A stretch of DNA of 64,000 bases from Lepidostoma basale (GCA_022606425.2 JAHDVF020000211.1:4154001-4218000); one strand, 5' to 3'; counted from the stretch's first letter, positions 28,040 through 39,680 are shown. The notes: generated by a model from the letters alone, not told the origin. Numbers and translations are program-made.

Positions 28040-28605
28040 GAAAATCACGCTATACTCGTATAAGACCGCAACACGGACAGTATTGGCGTATGGCTGCGAG
28101 GCTCTGGCTTTGACGGTAAAAATTGTGACTGCTGGACACCTTCGAAAGAAAGGTGCTGCGACGAATTTGTGGACCCATGAGAGAAGGAGAGCAATGACGT
28201 GGACCTTAAAAATCAACTCAATAAACACAGACTGGAAGCATTTGGAATGTAGCTCTATCGCCGAATGCTCAGAATTCCCTGGACAGACATGGTTACCGAT
28301 ACCGAAGTCCCGAGGCAAACTAAAGATGACAGAGAGCTGTTATCAACTACCAAGGTTCGGGAGATTTCACATCTGGGTCATATACAGCGTGGGGAAAAGT
28401 ACCACCTTCTCCAACTAATATTGGTGGGAAAAATTGAGGGACGCCGAGAGCCCGGTAGGAGACAGATGTCTTGGGTGCGAAACGTGAAGGGATGGACCGG
28501 CATCCGAAGTGTGGAGGAGCTGTTCCGAGCGGCCCAGGACAGTGAAAGGTTCGCCGAGGTGATCGCCAACGTTGGGGATACCCGACAGGGCACTTGAAGA
28601 ATAAA
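28040..28605 (+). pseudogene. chimeric LINE: M-type start joined to LINE-N end
   Basis: 28,050-28,170 reads TVLAYGCEALALTVKIVTAG and, in another frame, VLRRICGPMREG (as in LINE-M). From 28,171 it is LINE-N: RMLRIPWTDMVTDTEVPRQ, RELLSTTKVREISHLGHIQR, GEKYHLLQLILVGKIEGRRE, GRRQMSWVRNVKGWTGIRSV, AEVIANVGDTRQGT-stop. The N part is open for ~110 codons. Confidence 0.65.
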
Positions 28606-29160
28606 TATAGTTATTATAATTTATGTCAACTAGTTTCGCTTCATTTTCATTTCTGCTTCTCTCAGGAGATTTTTAGTTGTGACAGTGCTTCGATTTGGTT
28701 TCTTGCTTCGATTCCACAAGTCATTATGAGCCTGATGCATCAAATTCATTATATTATATTAACCCTCAAATGTTTGGACATTGGTATTTTGGTATAACTC
28801 ACAAACGTCTTATAATATAAAGAACATAATACAACCTTTGTGTGGGTAGAATCTTTACACAGTTATACAATAAGATATTATTTACATATTGCTATATACA
28901 ATCCGAATGTAATTTGCATGTGATTTAAGGTATGACAAATTGCATTTACAGTTTCGACAGTACTTAAACTCCACATAAATCTTTCACTATAATTCCTTAC
29001 TTTTCAATAGAGGAGATCAGGGTTGTCACCTTTGATATAAAATACGATACGACATTATATAAAATAACTTAAATATCAAAAACTTGTAACGACTTGCGGA
29101 CAAGCATTTTAATAAAGTACTAAGTAGAGAAATTAGGATTTTATAGATTACATATTTAGT
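28606..29160. other. no identifiable gene; hammerhead-family scrap at left
   Basis: 28,618-28,642 (ATTTATGTCAACTAGTTTCGCTT) is the ACTAGT/GCGAAAC block of the 1.0 kb foldback. The remainder is A+T-rich and unmatched. Confidence 0.4.
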
Positions 29161-29762
29161 ATGTTATTACTATTCCTTAATATTCATTCATACCAAAGAA
29201 GAATCACTATTGGTAACAAAACATTCTTCTCTCTACTACCAGCGCTCAAATCAAGAAACGTACACTGGAAAACCAAAATCATCCTGTATAAAACAATCAT
29301 CCGAACAGTAGTGATCTATGGATGTGAGGCGTGGACAATGACAGTGAAATCCGCAGAGCGACTGGATACTTTTGAGAGAAGGGTGCTGCGCAGAATTCTG
29401 GGACCTGTGAATGACGGTGAAGGCTGGAGAGTGCGGCATAATGACGAGCTGTACCATATTTACAAATCTCCCAGTCTCTCCACACAGGTCAGACTGAATA
29501 AACTGAGATGGGCCGGTCACGTGCAGAGGATGCCGTCATCTCGAACCCCAAAAAGATTGCTGGAGTGGCACCCAGGTGGTAGAAGACCAATTGTACGACC
29601 AAGGCTGCGATGGGAGGATGAAGTTGGGAGAGATGGAGCAAGATTGTTAAGAGTGTCAGATTGGAGGGTCGAAGCGGAGGACAGGAGGAGTTGGAGGCGA
29701 AGAATACTGGAGGCTAAGGCTCGATATGGGCTGTAGGGCCATCGAAGAAGAAAGAAGAAGAT
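29161..29762 (+). pseudogene. LINE-M C-terminal domain, open frame
   Basis: The 191-codon frame reads SLLPALKSRNVHWKTKIILY, KTIIRTVVIYGCEAWTMTVK, RLDTFERRVLRRILGPVNDG, TQVRLNKLRWAGHVQRMPSS, LEWHPGGRRPIVRPRLRWED, WRRRILEAKARYGL-stop, followed by CATCGAAGAAGAAAGAAG. It has a LINE C-terminal layout without RT motifs. It is uninterrupted, so young or recently copied. The other M-type copy is at 60.7 kb. Confidence 0.8.
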
Positions 29763-30766
29763 TACTATTAAATTAATATTTGATGAAAATGTTTTTTGTT
29801 ACAGTCTCATTTTATTTTAGGATGACGTTTTTTGTCATTACTAGACCAATAATAATAATGTTAGTGAATTTGAAACGTAATATTTCAGTTAAATATAATA
29901 AGCTTTTTAAAAAACGTTTCTCCCAATATTGAATTCTTAATATGGAGCTTTTATCGAATAACTACGGTGTTGTTTAATCACTACACATTCCAATATGAGA
30001 GATAGAAATTGGAGAAATGGAATACATTAGGAAATGGAATGCTTCATCACAGAAACTGAATGCTTTAATTAATAAGAGTTGATGAAACTTTTAACTGATG
30101 AAAATAATATGGAATAATCACGAAACATTCATAAAAAAAATTAAAAAAAACATCGAGGTTTGTCTACGTAAAGTGAAATTTATTTTAACACCCGTCAAAA
30201 TTCTTTATATAAATGAAAAACTCGTATAATTTAACATCTAAACATTACAAAACGTATTACGTGTCACAATCAACTATTACAAAGTGCGGCAACAATGAAA
30301 TTGACCAAAACAATTCACTTATACACTAAATATCTCCAAATTTACGGGAGCACCACATGAACCAAACAAAATTTTCAAAATCAATTACTGTACTTTTATA
30401 TTATTTATAACCAAATAAAATCACGAAACGGTGGCGTTTAGAATTTGGATATATTACTTTTGGACAGCCCTGAATGCTTTTGTACCTAAGTATTATGTTG
30501 TTATAATGCACTCTGTCATATCTAAGATGACCGCTGACTAAGTCTGTGGGGATTTGTTATAAAACCACAATCGCATTAGTGCTTAAGTAAAAAATATAAC
30601 AAGCCTGGGCCTACTGTTTTTTAAGGAAGTTGTCTTTGGACAACAATACAATACTTATAAGCGAATACATTAATTGTCCAACAGAAAATACTTATAAATT
30701 GTGTAATCGTTCTTGGGAGTGTATCATTCTTGGGTGATTCACTATTCCTTAACAAAACGATCTTTG
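29763..30766. other. no identifiable feature
   Basis: About 1 kb of A+T-rich DNA with no convincing frame and no matched repeat. It is one of the longest apparently unique stretches. Confidence 0.45.
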
Positions 30767-31320
30767 TAACTAACTAACTATGACATACTTTTCTTTCCTG
30801 ACATATTTCTCTCGCTTCCTCAACATTCATACATCGTGTCATGAACGCACGTCGATTTCTCTGACTCCTCACGAGGCCGATATTCAATATTTGGTTTATT
30901 TATTTACACATTTTCCTCGGTCTTCCTCTATTTCTAGTTCCATTTATATCGTTAACATATATTTTTTTATCATTCTTTCCATGTGTCCAAACCATCTTAA
31001 TGATCCTTTCACAATTTTGTTCATAACACCATCATTCGCATCACATTCACTTCTTATATTTTCATTCGACACTCTATCATACTCACAGTATCTACACATT
31101 TGTCTAACATATCTCATTTCTACTGCATTTTTCTACTTTCATCCTTCTTCTGCCAGTTCCATGCTTCGCTTCCATATATTAGGGTTGGGACCAGAACTCC
31201 ATTGTGTACAGCCGTTTTCGCTTTCATTGATAATTTCTTGTTTCCAATAACTATTTTTAAAGCTCCATTCACTTTGTTACCCGCACCAACCCTTCTTTCA
31301 ATGTCGCTATAAAAAACTTT
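30767..31320 (-). pseudogene. LINE-A copy 15, missing the last codons
   Basis: The tail (TAAC)n joins directly to codons for QERKV, skipping the WQSILSAYPFGETA end. It then runs through RRACMTRCMNVEEARE, FGHMERMIKK and KKDESRKMQ back to MKVFYSDIERRVGAGNKVNG. Several frame changes. Confidence 0.7.
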
Positions 31321-32059
31321 CACTTATACTTATATTAATTAGTTGCCGAATTAGAAATATAAATTCGTTTATAATAGCAGGTCAAAACAGTCTACCAATG
31401 TGACAAAACCGAATAGAAAACTATGATAATAATTAAATTAAAATTCAGATAAAACACTTATTAAAATAATTTAACTCAGTCTGCCAATGGACATCTTGCT
31501 AATAGCAATTTCTAAGAAAACACATAAAAATAATAGTTCCAGCTCTTTCTCTGGTCAATCGGCCATCGTTAAAATTTCGAATAGGATTCTCGTAAAGTTC
31601 TAATGGATGCAAAATGTATAGTCAATTATATAGTCATAGCGCACTTAAACCAAACGAATCTATCCAATATAATTTATGTGAGTATTAATGAATACCTCGC
31701 TGCAACATCAAGAGTTTCAGTCAAATGCGTTCTTCTCCGCATATTACTATGCAAGAGGAAGCTCTCGACGCGTGCTAAAGTATCGGCATTTCTTTCACAA
31801 ATCAAATTCCGCGTTTACTACAGAGAGGCTTCACCACATTTCACTCTACTCATATAGATGTCGTGAATTTGATGTACTCGTATTATCAAATCGCGTGGAA
31901 CTTTTGCCAAGTCAAGTATACCGCTTTTGCATAATGTTAATATTTGCTAAATGCCATATCCCACTTGTCTGGACATCCCCAGAGGTCAATATGGGTTTAG
32001 GAGTCACGTTTTTATTACAATGTTAGTTTTTCAATCATTAATTTATTTATTTTTGCTTC
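31321..32059. other. no identifiable gene
   Basis: Unmatched. Two overlapping short frames near 31,603-32,026 (for example NEYLAATSRVSVKCVLLRIL) are not supported by any family I know. Confidence 0.35.
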
Positions 32060-32353
32060 GATTTTACTTTTATTCTTTTTGGTGTAGGCTTGTCGGCCTG
32101 TTTATTTAGAGGAATCGAACCCAATACTTCACAGACTTTCGCAAGCTTATCTATCTAAACCCTCGGCAGTCAACTCGACGATCTTCAAAGGAAGAAGCAA
32201 CACACAAACTTCTTGTACCGCGTTACCACCTTTAATACGTTCCTGGTATTATGTTGATGTATTTAATATTTTACCTGTACTCAATACATGCCTTAAACAT
32301 TTATGTTGTTTGTAATGTCTTTTGAGTAAATAAACTGATTTGATTTGATTTGA
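32060..32353 (+). mobile_element. LINE 3' end with (GATTT)n tail
   Basis: Ends AATGTCTTTTGAGTAAATAA, then ACTGATTTGATTTGATTTGAT. This matches the 3' end of LINE-R at 8.0 kb (minus strand there). The left boundary is uncertain. Confidence 0.5.
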
Positions 32354-33102
32354 TCTCGTTCCTTAACATTCATACTTCGTGTCATGCACGCACGTCGATT
32401 TCTCCGACTCCTCACATGGCCGATATTAAATATTCGATTTAATTTATTGTGCCACATTTCCCTCGGTCTTCCTCTATTTCTAGTTCCATTTACATCGTTA
32501 ACATATACTTTGTTTACTGTTATTTTTTCATTCATTTTTTCCATGTGTCCAAACCATATTAATGATCATTTCACTATTTTGTTCAAAACACCATCATTCG
32601 CACCGCATTCACTTTTTATATTTTCATTCGACACCCTACTATATCCAATTTTTACACATCCGTCTAAGAGATCTCATTTGTACTGCATTTATTTTACTTT
32701 CATCCTTCTTTTCTCAGTTCCATGATTCACTTCCATACATAAGGGTGGGCACAAGAACACCATTGTGCACTGCCTTCAGAGGAGCTTGCTGATAAGCTTG
32801 TTCTGTGGACCACAAAGCCACAGAGCATGTCAGGACGTGGCGGCGGTGCTAGATCTAAGGATGGTAGAATGTATGAAAGGGTATGAATGTGTTAGTCTAA
32901 GACTCATGGGGATTCGCTTCAAGACCCTTTATTTAATTTTATCATTAATAATATCACTTTTGCGTGTATCGCGCTTCGCATTCATACATAAGGGTCGGTA
33001 CAAGAACACCATTGTGCACTGATTTTATAGCTTTTTTATATAGGGTTTTGTTTGCAATTACAAATTTAAGTGTACCATTCACTTTGTTACTTGCCATGTT
33101 TA
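32354..33102 (-). pseudogene. LINE-A copies 16 and 17 around an unknown insert
   Basis: 32,354-32,775 minus carries NVKERDQ, RNRRACMTRSMNV, MEKMNEKITVNKVYVN and KDESKINAVQMRSLRRMCKN. 32,962-33,102 minus carries the GVLVPTLMYE start and KTLYKKAIKS upstream codons. Between them 32,776-32,960 (TAAGCTTGTTCTGTGGACCA...) is a different sequence that I do not recognise. They may be one original copy split by an insertion; both pieces meet at the codons CTTCAGAGGA/GCACTGATTT around AVHNG. Confidence 0.6.
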
Positions 33103-33119
33103 AATGTTATTTTTTGGTT

Positions 33120-33960
33120 TTATGTATACAAATACTTGTAGACAAATACTGGATTTTTACCCATTGCGGGTTAATCATTTTCACATTACATTAATAAAGA
33201 TTTTCTGCTTAATGCTTACAAATTATCTTAATAGATGGCGCTAGTGTAGATTGACCTACCAACATTGAAGTTATTAAAAAATATTAGCATATATACAAGT
33301 TCCAAAAATTTGTCAGACGTAAGAAGGGCGGAGTGGTGAATGTTGTTAAACATTAAGTGATCGCCTAACCCAACCAATGACAGGTCATAAGTCCTGTAAA
33401 CGCCTCGACTACCATATTCTGTTTCCAAATAATTTACATCTTCGTTTCTATTGAAACTAACTAACTAACCATCGCGCCGTCTCTCCTAAGGGGTAGACAG
33501 AAAGAATGGACTGTCACACTTTTCTTTCCTGACATATTTCTTTCGCTTCCTCAACATTCATACATCTGACTCCTCACAAGGCCGACATTCAATGTTTGAT
33601 TTATTTGATCATGCCACGTTTTCCTCGGTCTTCCTCTATTTCTGGTTCCATTTACATCATTAACATATAATTTTTTTACCATTCTTTCTTCATTCATTCT
33701 TTCCATATGTCCAAACCATTTTAATGATCCTTTCATTATTTTGTCCATGACACCATCATTCGCACTACATTCACTTCTTATATTTTTATACGACACTCTA
33801 TCATACACAGAGTATCCACACATTCATCTAAGAGATCTCATTTCTACTGCATTTATTCTATTTTCATCCTTCTTTTGCCAGTTCCATGGTTTGCTTCCAT
33901 ACTTAAGGGTCAGTAGAAGAACATTGATTATTTGTATCTCTATTGAGATACAATTAATCC
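33120..33960. repeat. dispersed repeat F, split by a LINE-A insertion
   Basis: ACTTGTAGACAAATACTGGA, ACCCATTGCGGGTTAATCA, AGATGGCGCTAGTGTAGATT, CAACCAATGACAGGTCATAA, then CATCTTCGTTTCTATTGA before the insertion, and TCTCTATTGAGATACAATTAA after it. It gives the single-arm form of F, which helps explain the 54 kb inverted copy. Confidence 0.65.
33459..33926 (-). pseudogene. LINE-A copy 18, inserted in repeat F
   Basis: (TAAC)n tail at left. The minus strand reads KDESRINAVEMRSLR-, MCGYSVYDRVSYKNIRSECS, KGSLKWFGHMERMNEERM, RNRGRPRKTWHDQIN. The C-terminal region after VGLVRS has a deletion. CTATTGA occurs on both sides, consistent with a short or partly decayed target duplication. Confidence 0.75.
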
Positions 33961-34373
33961 TTAAAAATGTTGTTTCATTCAAAACTGATATTGAAAAACC
34001 TACCGAAATAAAACTAGCGAATGTTCGCTAGAAAGTTGATGTCCAACGGCGGTTCTTGAGCCAAATTATAATTTGAATTACTGACGACTGTCAAGCTTTG
34101 ATATATGCACTTCCTTGTTTACTCAGAGCGCCCGGCGTGATATATGGAAAATGCAATTTATTTTGCAAATGTATTAATTTATTGTAGGGACGTCCAAATT
34201 GTTATTTATAACCAATCTTTAACCTCAAATGCTAATGTTTCGGACGCAATACTTTCTTTGTGAATGCATCGTACAAATAATTCATGAATATGCATTCGTA
34301 TATGCAATAGAGAGGTTAAATTTTAAAAAATATAAAATTAATAAAAAAACTTGGTATTTAACCTCGGTATGGT

Positions 34374-34487
34374 TATTGATGCCAACTTATTTCGCTTGGA
34401 CCCAAGCTTCATCAGGGTAATATAACAACAGTTATTATACTGCCCTGATGAAGCGATGACAGACGGCTGATGATGATGATGATGATA
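34374..34487. repeat. hammerhead-like (ACTAGT type) scrap fused to a LINE-L tail
   Basis: Minus strand: CCTGATGA, A, helix II GCTTGG-GT-CCAAGC, GAAA, then TAAGTT (a decayed ACTAGT palindrome). At the right the plus strand CTGATGAAGCGATGACAGACGG passes into (GAT)n, the LINE-L 3' end, so the LINE tail joined the element inside its core. Confidence 0.5.
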
Positions 34488-34488
34488 C

Positions 34489-34735
34489 AAGATACTCTCC
34501 AAAGTCAAGACTATTTGTCTTCTGAACGTACTTTCACGAATTCGAAAGACGTCGATCTCCAAAGCGATCATGTTCAGCAGTTTTATTGCTCTCCCCACAG
34601 GCATCACCAGAGGCATGTTAGTTCTGCATGCTGGGAGCACATAAAACAGTATGTGCTGACGCTGTCGAAGATAACCATCCGGAACATAAAGATGGATAGC
34701 CTCCAAGATGAATTCTCGGAATAAGAGGTTTCGTC
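34489..34735 (-). pseudogene. LINE-R C-terminal part, copy 3
   Basis: Minus strand reads MEAIHLYVPDGYLRQRQHIL, FYVLPACRTNMPLVMPVGRA, IKLLNMIALEIDVFRIREST, FRRQIVLTLESIL. Open over ~75 codons, with good agreement with 8.1 kb. Confidence 0.65.
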
Positions 34736-34764
34736 TGTCTTAGGCATTATCAAATGTCAGCAGA

Positions 34765-35350
34765 CGTTTTCATTATTCTTCTCCGATCTAAATCTAATGA
34801 TTGGCCTGCAGCAAGGCGACGCATCTCCTCTTCCACTCCGCTCGGTCCTCGGCAACTCTCTTCAACTCCGCATAAGAGGTGCAGCCCATATCTCGGCAAA
34901 TCTGGTCTAGGTACTCTTGGCGAGGTCATCCTCTGCCAATCGATCCCTCGACCATTCCCTCCAACACATCATGCACGAAACATTCGTGTCGCAACACATG
35001 ACAAATCCATCCACGCGCCTCTCCGCTATGGTGTTCAACATGTGCCTACTCTCTTCAACTCTGCTTAGAACCTCTTCATTTGTAATGTGGTCCCTCCATG
35101 AAGCATGGGCAACTCGTTGGTAGGTCCACATCTCAAATGCCTCCAGCCTATTGCGTTCTCTTTCGTCCAGGCACCAAGTCTCGCAGCCGTACAGTTAAAC
35201 ACTCCACACCAATATTTTTATAAGTTGTTTTCGGAGGTTCAGGTCTATGTTGTTGGACTCGAATATTTTAGACTTTTTGTTGAAGATAAGTTTAGCCTGG
35301 TGGATACGACTATCGACGTCTTTCTTGGATTGACCATCCCATGTAATTTT
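34765..35350 (-). pseudogene. LINE-K C-terminal domain, longer copy
   Basis: The minus strand begins near ITWDGQSKKDVDSRIHQAKL, IFNKKSKIFESNNIDLNLRK, continues EAFEMWTYQRVAHASWRDHI, TNEEVLSRVEESRHMLNTIA, ERR-, CREWSRDRLAEDDLAK and a C-terminus like the 4.8 kb copy, ending near a TTATTCTTC-type tail. Several frame changes. Confidence 0.7.
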
Positions 35351-35885
35351 CATTAGTATAATTATTTAATTTGGAGTTTTAAAACATTGTTCAAGATACA
35401 ATAAATTTGTGTTAGAAGTCGAAAAAGCCAAATCAAAGCTGATTAATGAACGCAGCCGTTCAATGTACCGCTAAGGTAACCAAAAACCATAAATCTTAAA
35501 TTACTAATGCAAGTGGACAATAATAATGCAAATATAACAAAAAATGCAGATGCAGACATATAAAGCGGCGGACAGACGTCTTTGATTTATGCGACCCGGT
35601 CTAAACACAAGTAGATTTTTAGAATTTTGACCCGCATCACGACAAAATGTCGGCTACTGTGAAATATAAATATACCACTGTATTGTATACATACAACTAA
35701 TATGAAGATGACTCAACTAAAAAGAGAGATAAATGGATGAAATACGTCTACGCGAATAACTGTTTTTTGTAACACCATTGTTTTTAATCAATTGTTTTAG
35801 TTTGTGGTCTGCAAGACAGAACGCTTAACTCCTAATCCAGGGGACTTGGGTTCAAGGGTGGACACGACCAGATTTCTTCTTCATA
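35351..35885. other. no identifiable feature
   Basis: A+T-rich, unmatched, with short frames only. Confidence 0.4.
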
Positions 35886-35948
35886 ACTTCTTCTTCTTCT
35901 TTCGGTGCCGTGACAGGTCCCTCCGACATTGGCGATCACTGCAGCAAA
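35886..35948 (-). pseudogene. LINE-N 3' end with (GAA)n
   Basis: Minus strand: GCTGCAGTGATCGCCAATGT, then CGGAGGGACCTGTCACGGCA and CCGAAAGAAGAAGAAG. It corresponds to the last codons (AAVIANVGGTCHGT-like) of LINE-N. Confidence 0.65.
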
Positions 35949-36485
35949 AGCTTGGTTTTATTCGCCATAATGATTCCTGGAAAAATATAACCAGAGTGGT
36001 TTCCCGTTACCTTCTCTGGTGGATTTTTCTGTCGAGGTTACCTTCCCTTAGCTGGTTAGATCTGGTTTGGAGGCGCCAGAAACTCGCCATTCATCCTCTC
36101 GTTATCTGCTGTAATCACACGGTAATGAGTGTGATCCCATTGCCCGGGGCTCGCGACAAGGACGCTAACGAGTTGGACTAGTCAGTAATGTTGCCGGTGG
36201 AATGCAACTGGGCGTTTCGCAGCATTTTATAGAATCACACCCTCCAGCAAAATGTGACTCGCTGCGACCCCACTGACAGTATGACCCCCTTCTTCATAAC
36301 AATGAACTATTTTCTGCTCATCTTGAAGATTGTAAAATAATTTCTAATACTATTGACTAGTTTTTTCGGCACGATTCATTTTTTCTAAAAATTAAACCAA
36401 ATTATCATCACATTGTCTGCATTCATTTGCGCGCTTATTCACACTCGGAGATTCAAATTAAATATAATTATTATTCTTGTGCTGT
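35949..36485. other. unidentified, GC-richer segment
   Basis: 35,949-36,310 has higher GC (CCGTTACCTTCTCTGGTGG, CCCATTGCCCGGGGCTCGCG) and an open frame reading SLRHWRSLQQKLGFIRHNDS onward, of which the start belongs to LINE-N. No second copy was noticed in the window. It may be another LINE's region or unique DNA. Confidence 0.3.
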
Positions 36486-36795
36486 CACACGTCCGTGGTG
36501 CAAAGGGCCTCATGGAACCTTCTACACCCGACTCTATCGCATGTATGATGCCTTACATCATCCCATGGGAGACCTGCTGCTTTAACTTCGTCCTGCAAAG
36601 CTCTTCTCCAGGTGGCTCTAGGTCTGCCTCGCTCCCTCTTTCCCCCATAGGGGACCAGTCTAGTGCGCCCTGAGCGATGGGTTCCGTCTCAGAGTGTGAC
36701 CGATCCACAGCCATTTGCGTCTAGCGATTTGTTCTCTAAATGGCTTTTCGACTGCCATGGTCCAGAGAACGGCATTTGACACTGTTTGGGGCCAA
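36486..36795 (-). pseudogene. LINE-G C-terminal domain, copy 2
   Basis: Minus strand reads WPQTVSNAVLWTMAVEKPFR, EQIARRKWLWIGHTLRRNPS, LRAH-stop, then the remainder (LDWSPMGERGSEADLEPPGE in another frame) to HHGRV. One frame change near 36,665. Its 5' end, at TTTTGGCCCCAAACAG, is close to that of copies 1 and 3. Confidence 0.75.
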
Positions 36796-36904
36796 AAGAT
36801 CTTGATTATTCTGCTTGGTGATCTTGGTGGAGATCTTTTCAAACAGAGAAATTTTAGTAATACTCGTATAATAGATTCTTGCACCCAGTTTGTAATACTT
36901 TTGG

Positions 36905-37445
36905 TTAGTTTATATCGTTCTCCCGATGATAAAGGTGTAAGCCTTCGAAACATGTCCAGAAAAATAAACTCAAAAGTGGAAAAAACAATATTTTAATTTA
37001 TATTGTAAAAAAAAATCGATGTCATTTAACTAGTCGGTATTGCGACTGGTGTGAGCATAAACTATATCAAATTCTTTTTTTTATTGTGTGAACCGCTGAC
37101 TTTGCATTAATTAATTGGTAGCCATCAATAATATATATAAAAAAATAGTCTAATTGAATCTGTACACTCTCAAATTACACATGCACAAAACAATAGAATG
37201 ACCCTTCTAACTAGTCGGCATCTGTGAAATATGAACCAACTTAAGAAATTTGAAGATTGATGTTCTGTAAACTGTTTACGGCAATTAAAGTAAAACAAAA
37301 TGCATTATCAAGTAGTTTTGTTAAAAAAAAAACTTTATGTAGGTGTCATCTATTTGAAATGAAGTTTTGCATCATTATTGAATAACGAATTCATAAACTT
37401 TATTACACCTTCATCATCGGGAGAACGATATGAACTAACAAAAAA
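36905..37445. repeat. inverted pair of hammerhead-like blocks, ACATGT type
   Basis: 36,905-36,960 plus: GTTAGTTTATATCGTTCTCC, CGATGA, T, helix II AAAGG/CCTT, C, GAAA, ACATGT, C. 37,403-37,441 is the inverted copy of its first ~38 bases. Core first bases read CCGATGA instead of CTGATGA. The ~440 bases between the two blocks are A+T-rich. Confidence 0.5.
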
Positions 37446-37489
37446 ATATTACAAAATGAATGCCAAAACCTAGGAACATATCATATGTG

Positions 37490-37877
37490 TGTTAGTTCAC
37501 TGAGGATGAAAGGAGAATAAATGCACTAGAAATGAGATCTCTTAGACGAATGTGTATATACTCGTATACTCTGTGTATGATAGAGTGTCGAATGAAAATA
37601 TAAGAACTGAATGAGGTGCGAATGATGGTGTTTTGAACTAAATAATGACAGGATCATTAAGATGTTTTGAACACATGGAAAGAATGAATGAACAAATATT
37701 GGTAAAACAAGTATATGTTAACGATGTAAATGGAACTAGAAAAAGAGGAAGACCGAGGAAAACGTGGCACGATCAAATAAATCAAATATTGAATGTCGGC
37801 CACGTGAGAATCGACGCACGTGCATGACACAATTATGAATGTTGAGGAATCGAGAGAAATATGTCAGTAAAGAAAAG
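37490..37877 (+). pseudogene. LINE-A copy 19
   Basis: Reads EDERRINALEMRSLRRMC, a short insert, SVYDRVSNENIRTE-stop, MTGSLRCFEHMERMNEQILV, KQVYVNDVNGTRKRGRPRKT, WHDQINQILNVGHVRI, and stops at YVSKEKY before the tail. Decayed. Confidence 0.7.
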
Positions 37878-38100
37878 TATTTATTTTATTTATTTATTTA
37901 TTTTATTTATTTATTTATAAACATACAATAGTTACATTGTATTCCCATGGGTAGAAAACTCATTATGGGACAGAAGGGATAAGTTACATATAAAATAATT
38001 GTGGACATTCAGAAAACAGAAAAAGAAATTGACTTAAAACTAAAGCATTTTACAATATGAACATTTTGTTGCTTTATAAAATTATTTTACATAATATTTT
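37878..38100. repeat. dispersed repeat W with (TTTA)n
   Basis: Starts in a TTTATTTATTTA run, then AAACATACAATAGTTACAT, GATAAGTTACATATAAAATAA, CAGAAAACAGAAAAAGAAAT, AACTAAAGCATTTT. A diverged second copy is at 61,258-61,440. Confidence 0.5.
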
Positions 38101-39162
38101 ATCATTTTAATACATCATAAATTGCACTATTTAAAGGAAATATAAGAACATATTTAAATAGTGAATTCCATTAACTTAATAGTATTCACCATATGAAAAT
38201 GAAAAACAAAAACCATATAAAAATAATAATTTTACGCAATTGCACGTTAATAAAATTGGTGTTAAAAGTGCAACTATATTTCTAATATCATTTAGGTTTA
38301 TGAAATTTCTACTCAACTTCCATTAAATTATAATAACTAAATCAGATCTATTAAAAAAAGAAGAAGAAGAAGAAGACATTCTTAACTTATTCGAAGATAG
38401 CAATATTAAACCACATACAATGGTGTTATTATCAAATCTACATTACCGCATCTGAACTTAAAATATACAAGGGGGCCTTTTGCAAAGAATCTTTCGTTAG
38501 AAAACGATTAACTTTCACCTTTATTATAAGCCGTATTAGTTCTTCGGTGCCGATCGGGGATTTAAGTTTAACTAGAATTCAACAGCCGGGGTTAAATGCC
38601 ACAGTGCAAACCAGATTATCACTGCGGTCTGACATACTTCACAACCTCTGGGTAGCTATTCGTAATTTTCTTTATGCACTATTTTCATATAATATTCCAA
38701 TAAAGGATTCATCAAATTAAATAAGTTGGATATCTAATGCATATTTGTTTATTTAGAATTTACGAATTGGATTTTGGTCAAATGCCCATCCTTGTCTAGT
38801 GGGGTTTTATGTATTGAGAATTTCTTTAGTCACGACATCAGATAGAAAATCTAAATACTATTTAATATGGTACATTCTTAATATATTATTGAAGCTCTAA
38901 ATTTATTTCGATATAGAAATATTTTATTAAGACATTTTTCATCAACTTGATAACAATTATGATAAATATAGAAACGATTTAAAACAATGGCGGGCATTCC
39001 AAATTTAAGTTTAAACTGCGCATGGTCATTGGATAATATTTACGAGTATAATATTGTACGAGATAAATAAAGTGCTAAAAAACACGTTCACTACATCGAT
39101 TTTTACTAACTGTTAAATTTACTACACTGTTAAAAAATCACAATTTTTTTTTATACATAAAC
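38101..39162. other. no identifiable feature
   Basis: About 1.06 kb, A+T-rich, with no matched repeat. A moderately GC patch (38,530-38,660) has no open frame of note. It is the longest apparently unique stretch. Confidence 0.45.
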
Positions 39163-39487
39163 TAACTTACCATCACGCCGTCTCCCTAAGCCGATGCGGC
39201 ACCATCCTTCTCTTTACGCCCTCGTGGGAGACGCGGTGTATTGGGTTGCGAACCTCATCGCGACCAATAGGCATCTCCCGAGCACACTTCGATCGTCTAA
39301 TGGCTAGAAAATAAATCTCAAACAAATAATTTTTTAAAAAATAACGAAATTAAAATAATTTTATGTTTATTTACTTTGACTTTTTTGTTTATTTAATTTA
39401 TATTCCACGTTTCCACTGTTCTTTTAAATAACTGTAATTAGGCACTTAAAACAATCCAACTCTAGCAAGAACTTCAAAATGTTATCA
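39163..39487 (-). mobile_element. non-autonomous retroelement E, 5'-truncated and worn
   Basis: The minus strand keeps the E core (GACGATCGAAGTGTGCTCGG, GAGGTTCGCAACCCAATACA, CGCGTCTCCCACGAGG) and the 3' end ACGGCGTGATGGTAAGTTAG, with a deletion of the middle of the LINE-like tail. The upstream part is diverged. Confidence 0.65.
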
Positions 39488-39494
39488 AATTTAG

Positions 39495-39680
39495 ATTTTT
39501 TATCATACACTATTTGAGAATGTCGCGACAGCTGTTTCGCCAACCGATTGTGGCATCATCAGGTGTTGAAAACAACGTAAACAACGTGAACTTGAACAAC
39601 AAACAAACAAGGTGAAAATGACAACATCGGTTGGCGAAACAGCTGTCGCGACATTCTCAAACAGTGTATAATAGAAAAAT
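39495..39680. ncRNA. foldback with intact hammerhead-like core, ACAGCTGT type
   Basis: Outer arms of ~55 bases (about 39,497-39,550 and 39,627-39,680) are inverted. The minus strand gives CTGATGA (39,562-39,556), T, helix II GCCA-CAATCGGT-TGGC, GAAA (39,538-39,535), palindrome ACAGCTGT, C. All core bases are present. The plus-strand arm keeps only GGCGAAACAGCTGTCGCG. Helix I is not obvious. The same subfamily occurs at 6.2 kb. Confidence 0.6.

Noticed and set aside
29161..29736. host gene with a 191-codon frame
   Set aside because: The motif layout and the GAA-rich tail identify it as a LINE C-terminal domain.
35949..36320. known LINE or LTR element
   Set aside because: The phrases looked familiar, but I could not place them in a family or find a second copy, so it is left unassigned.
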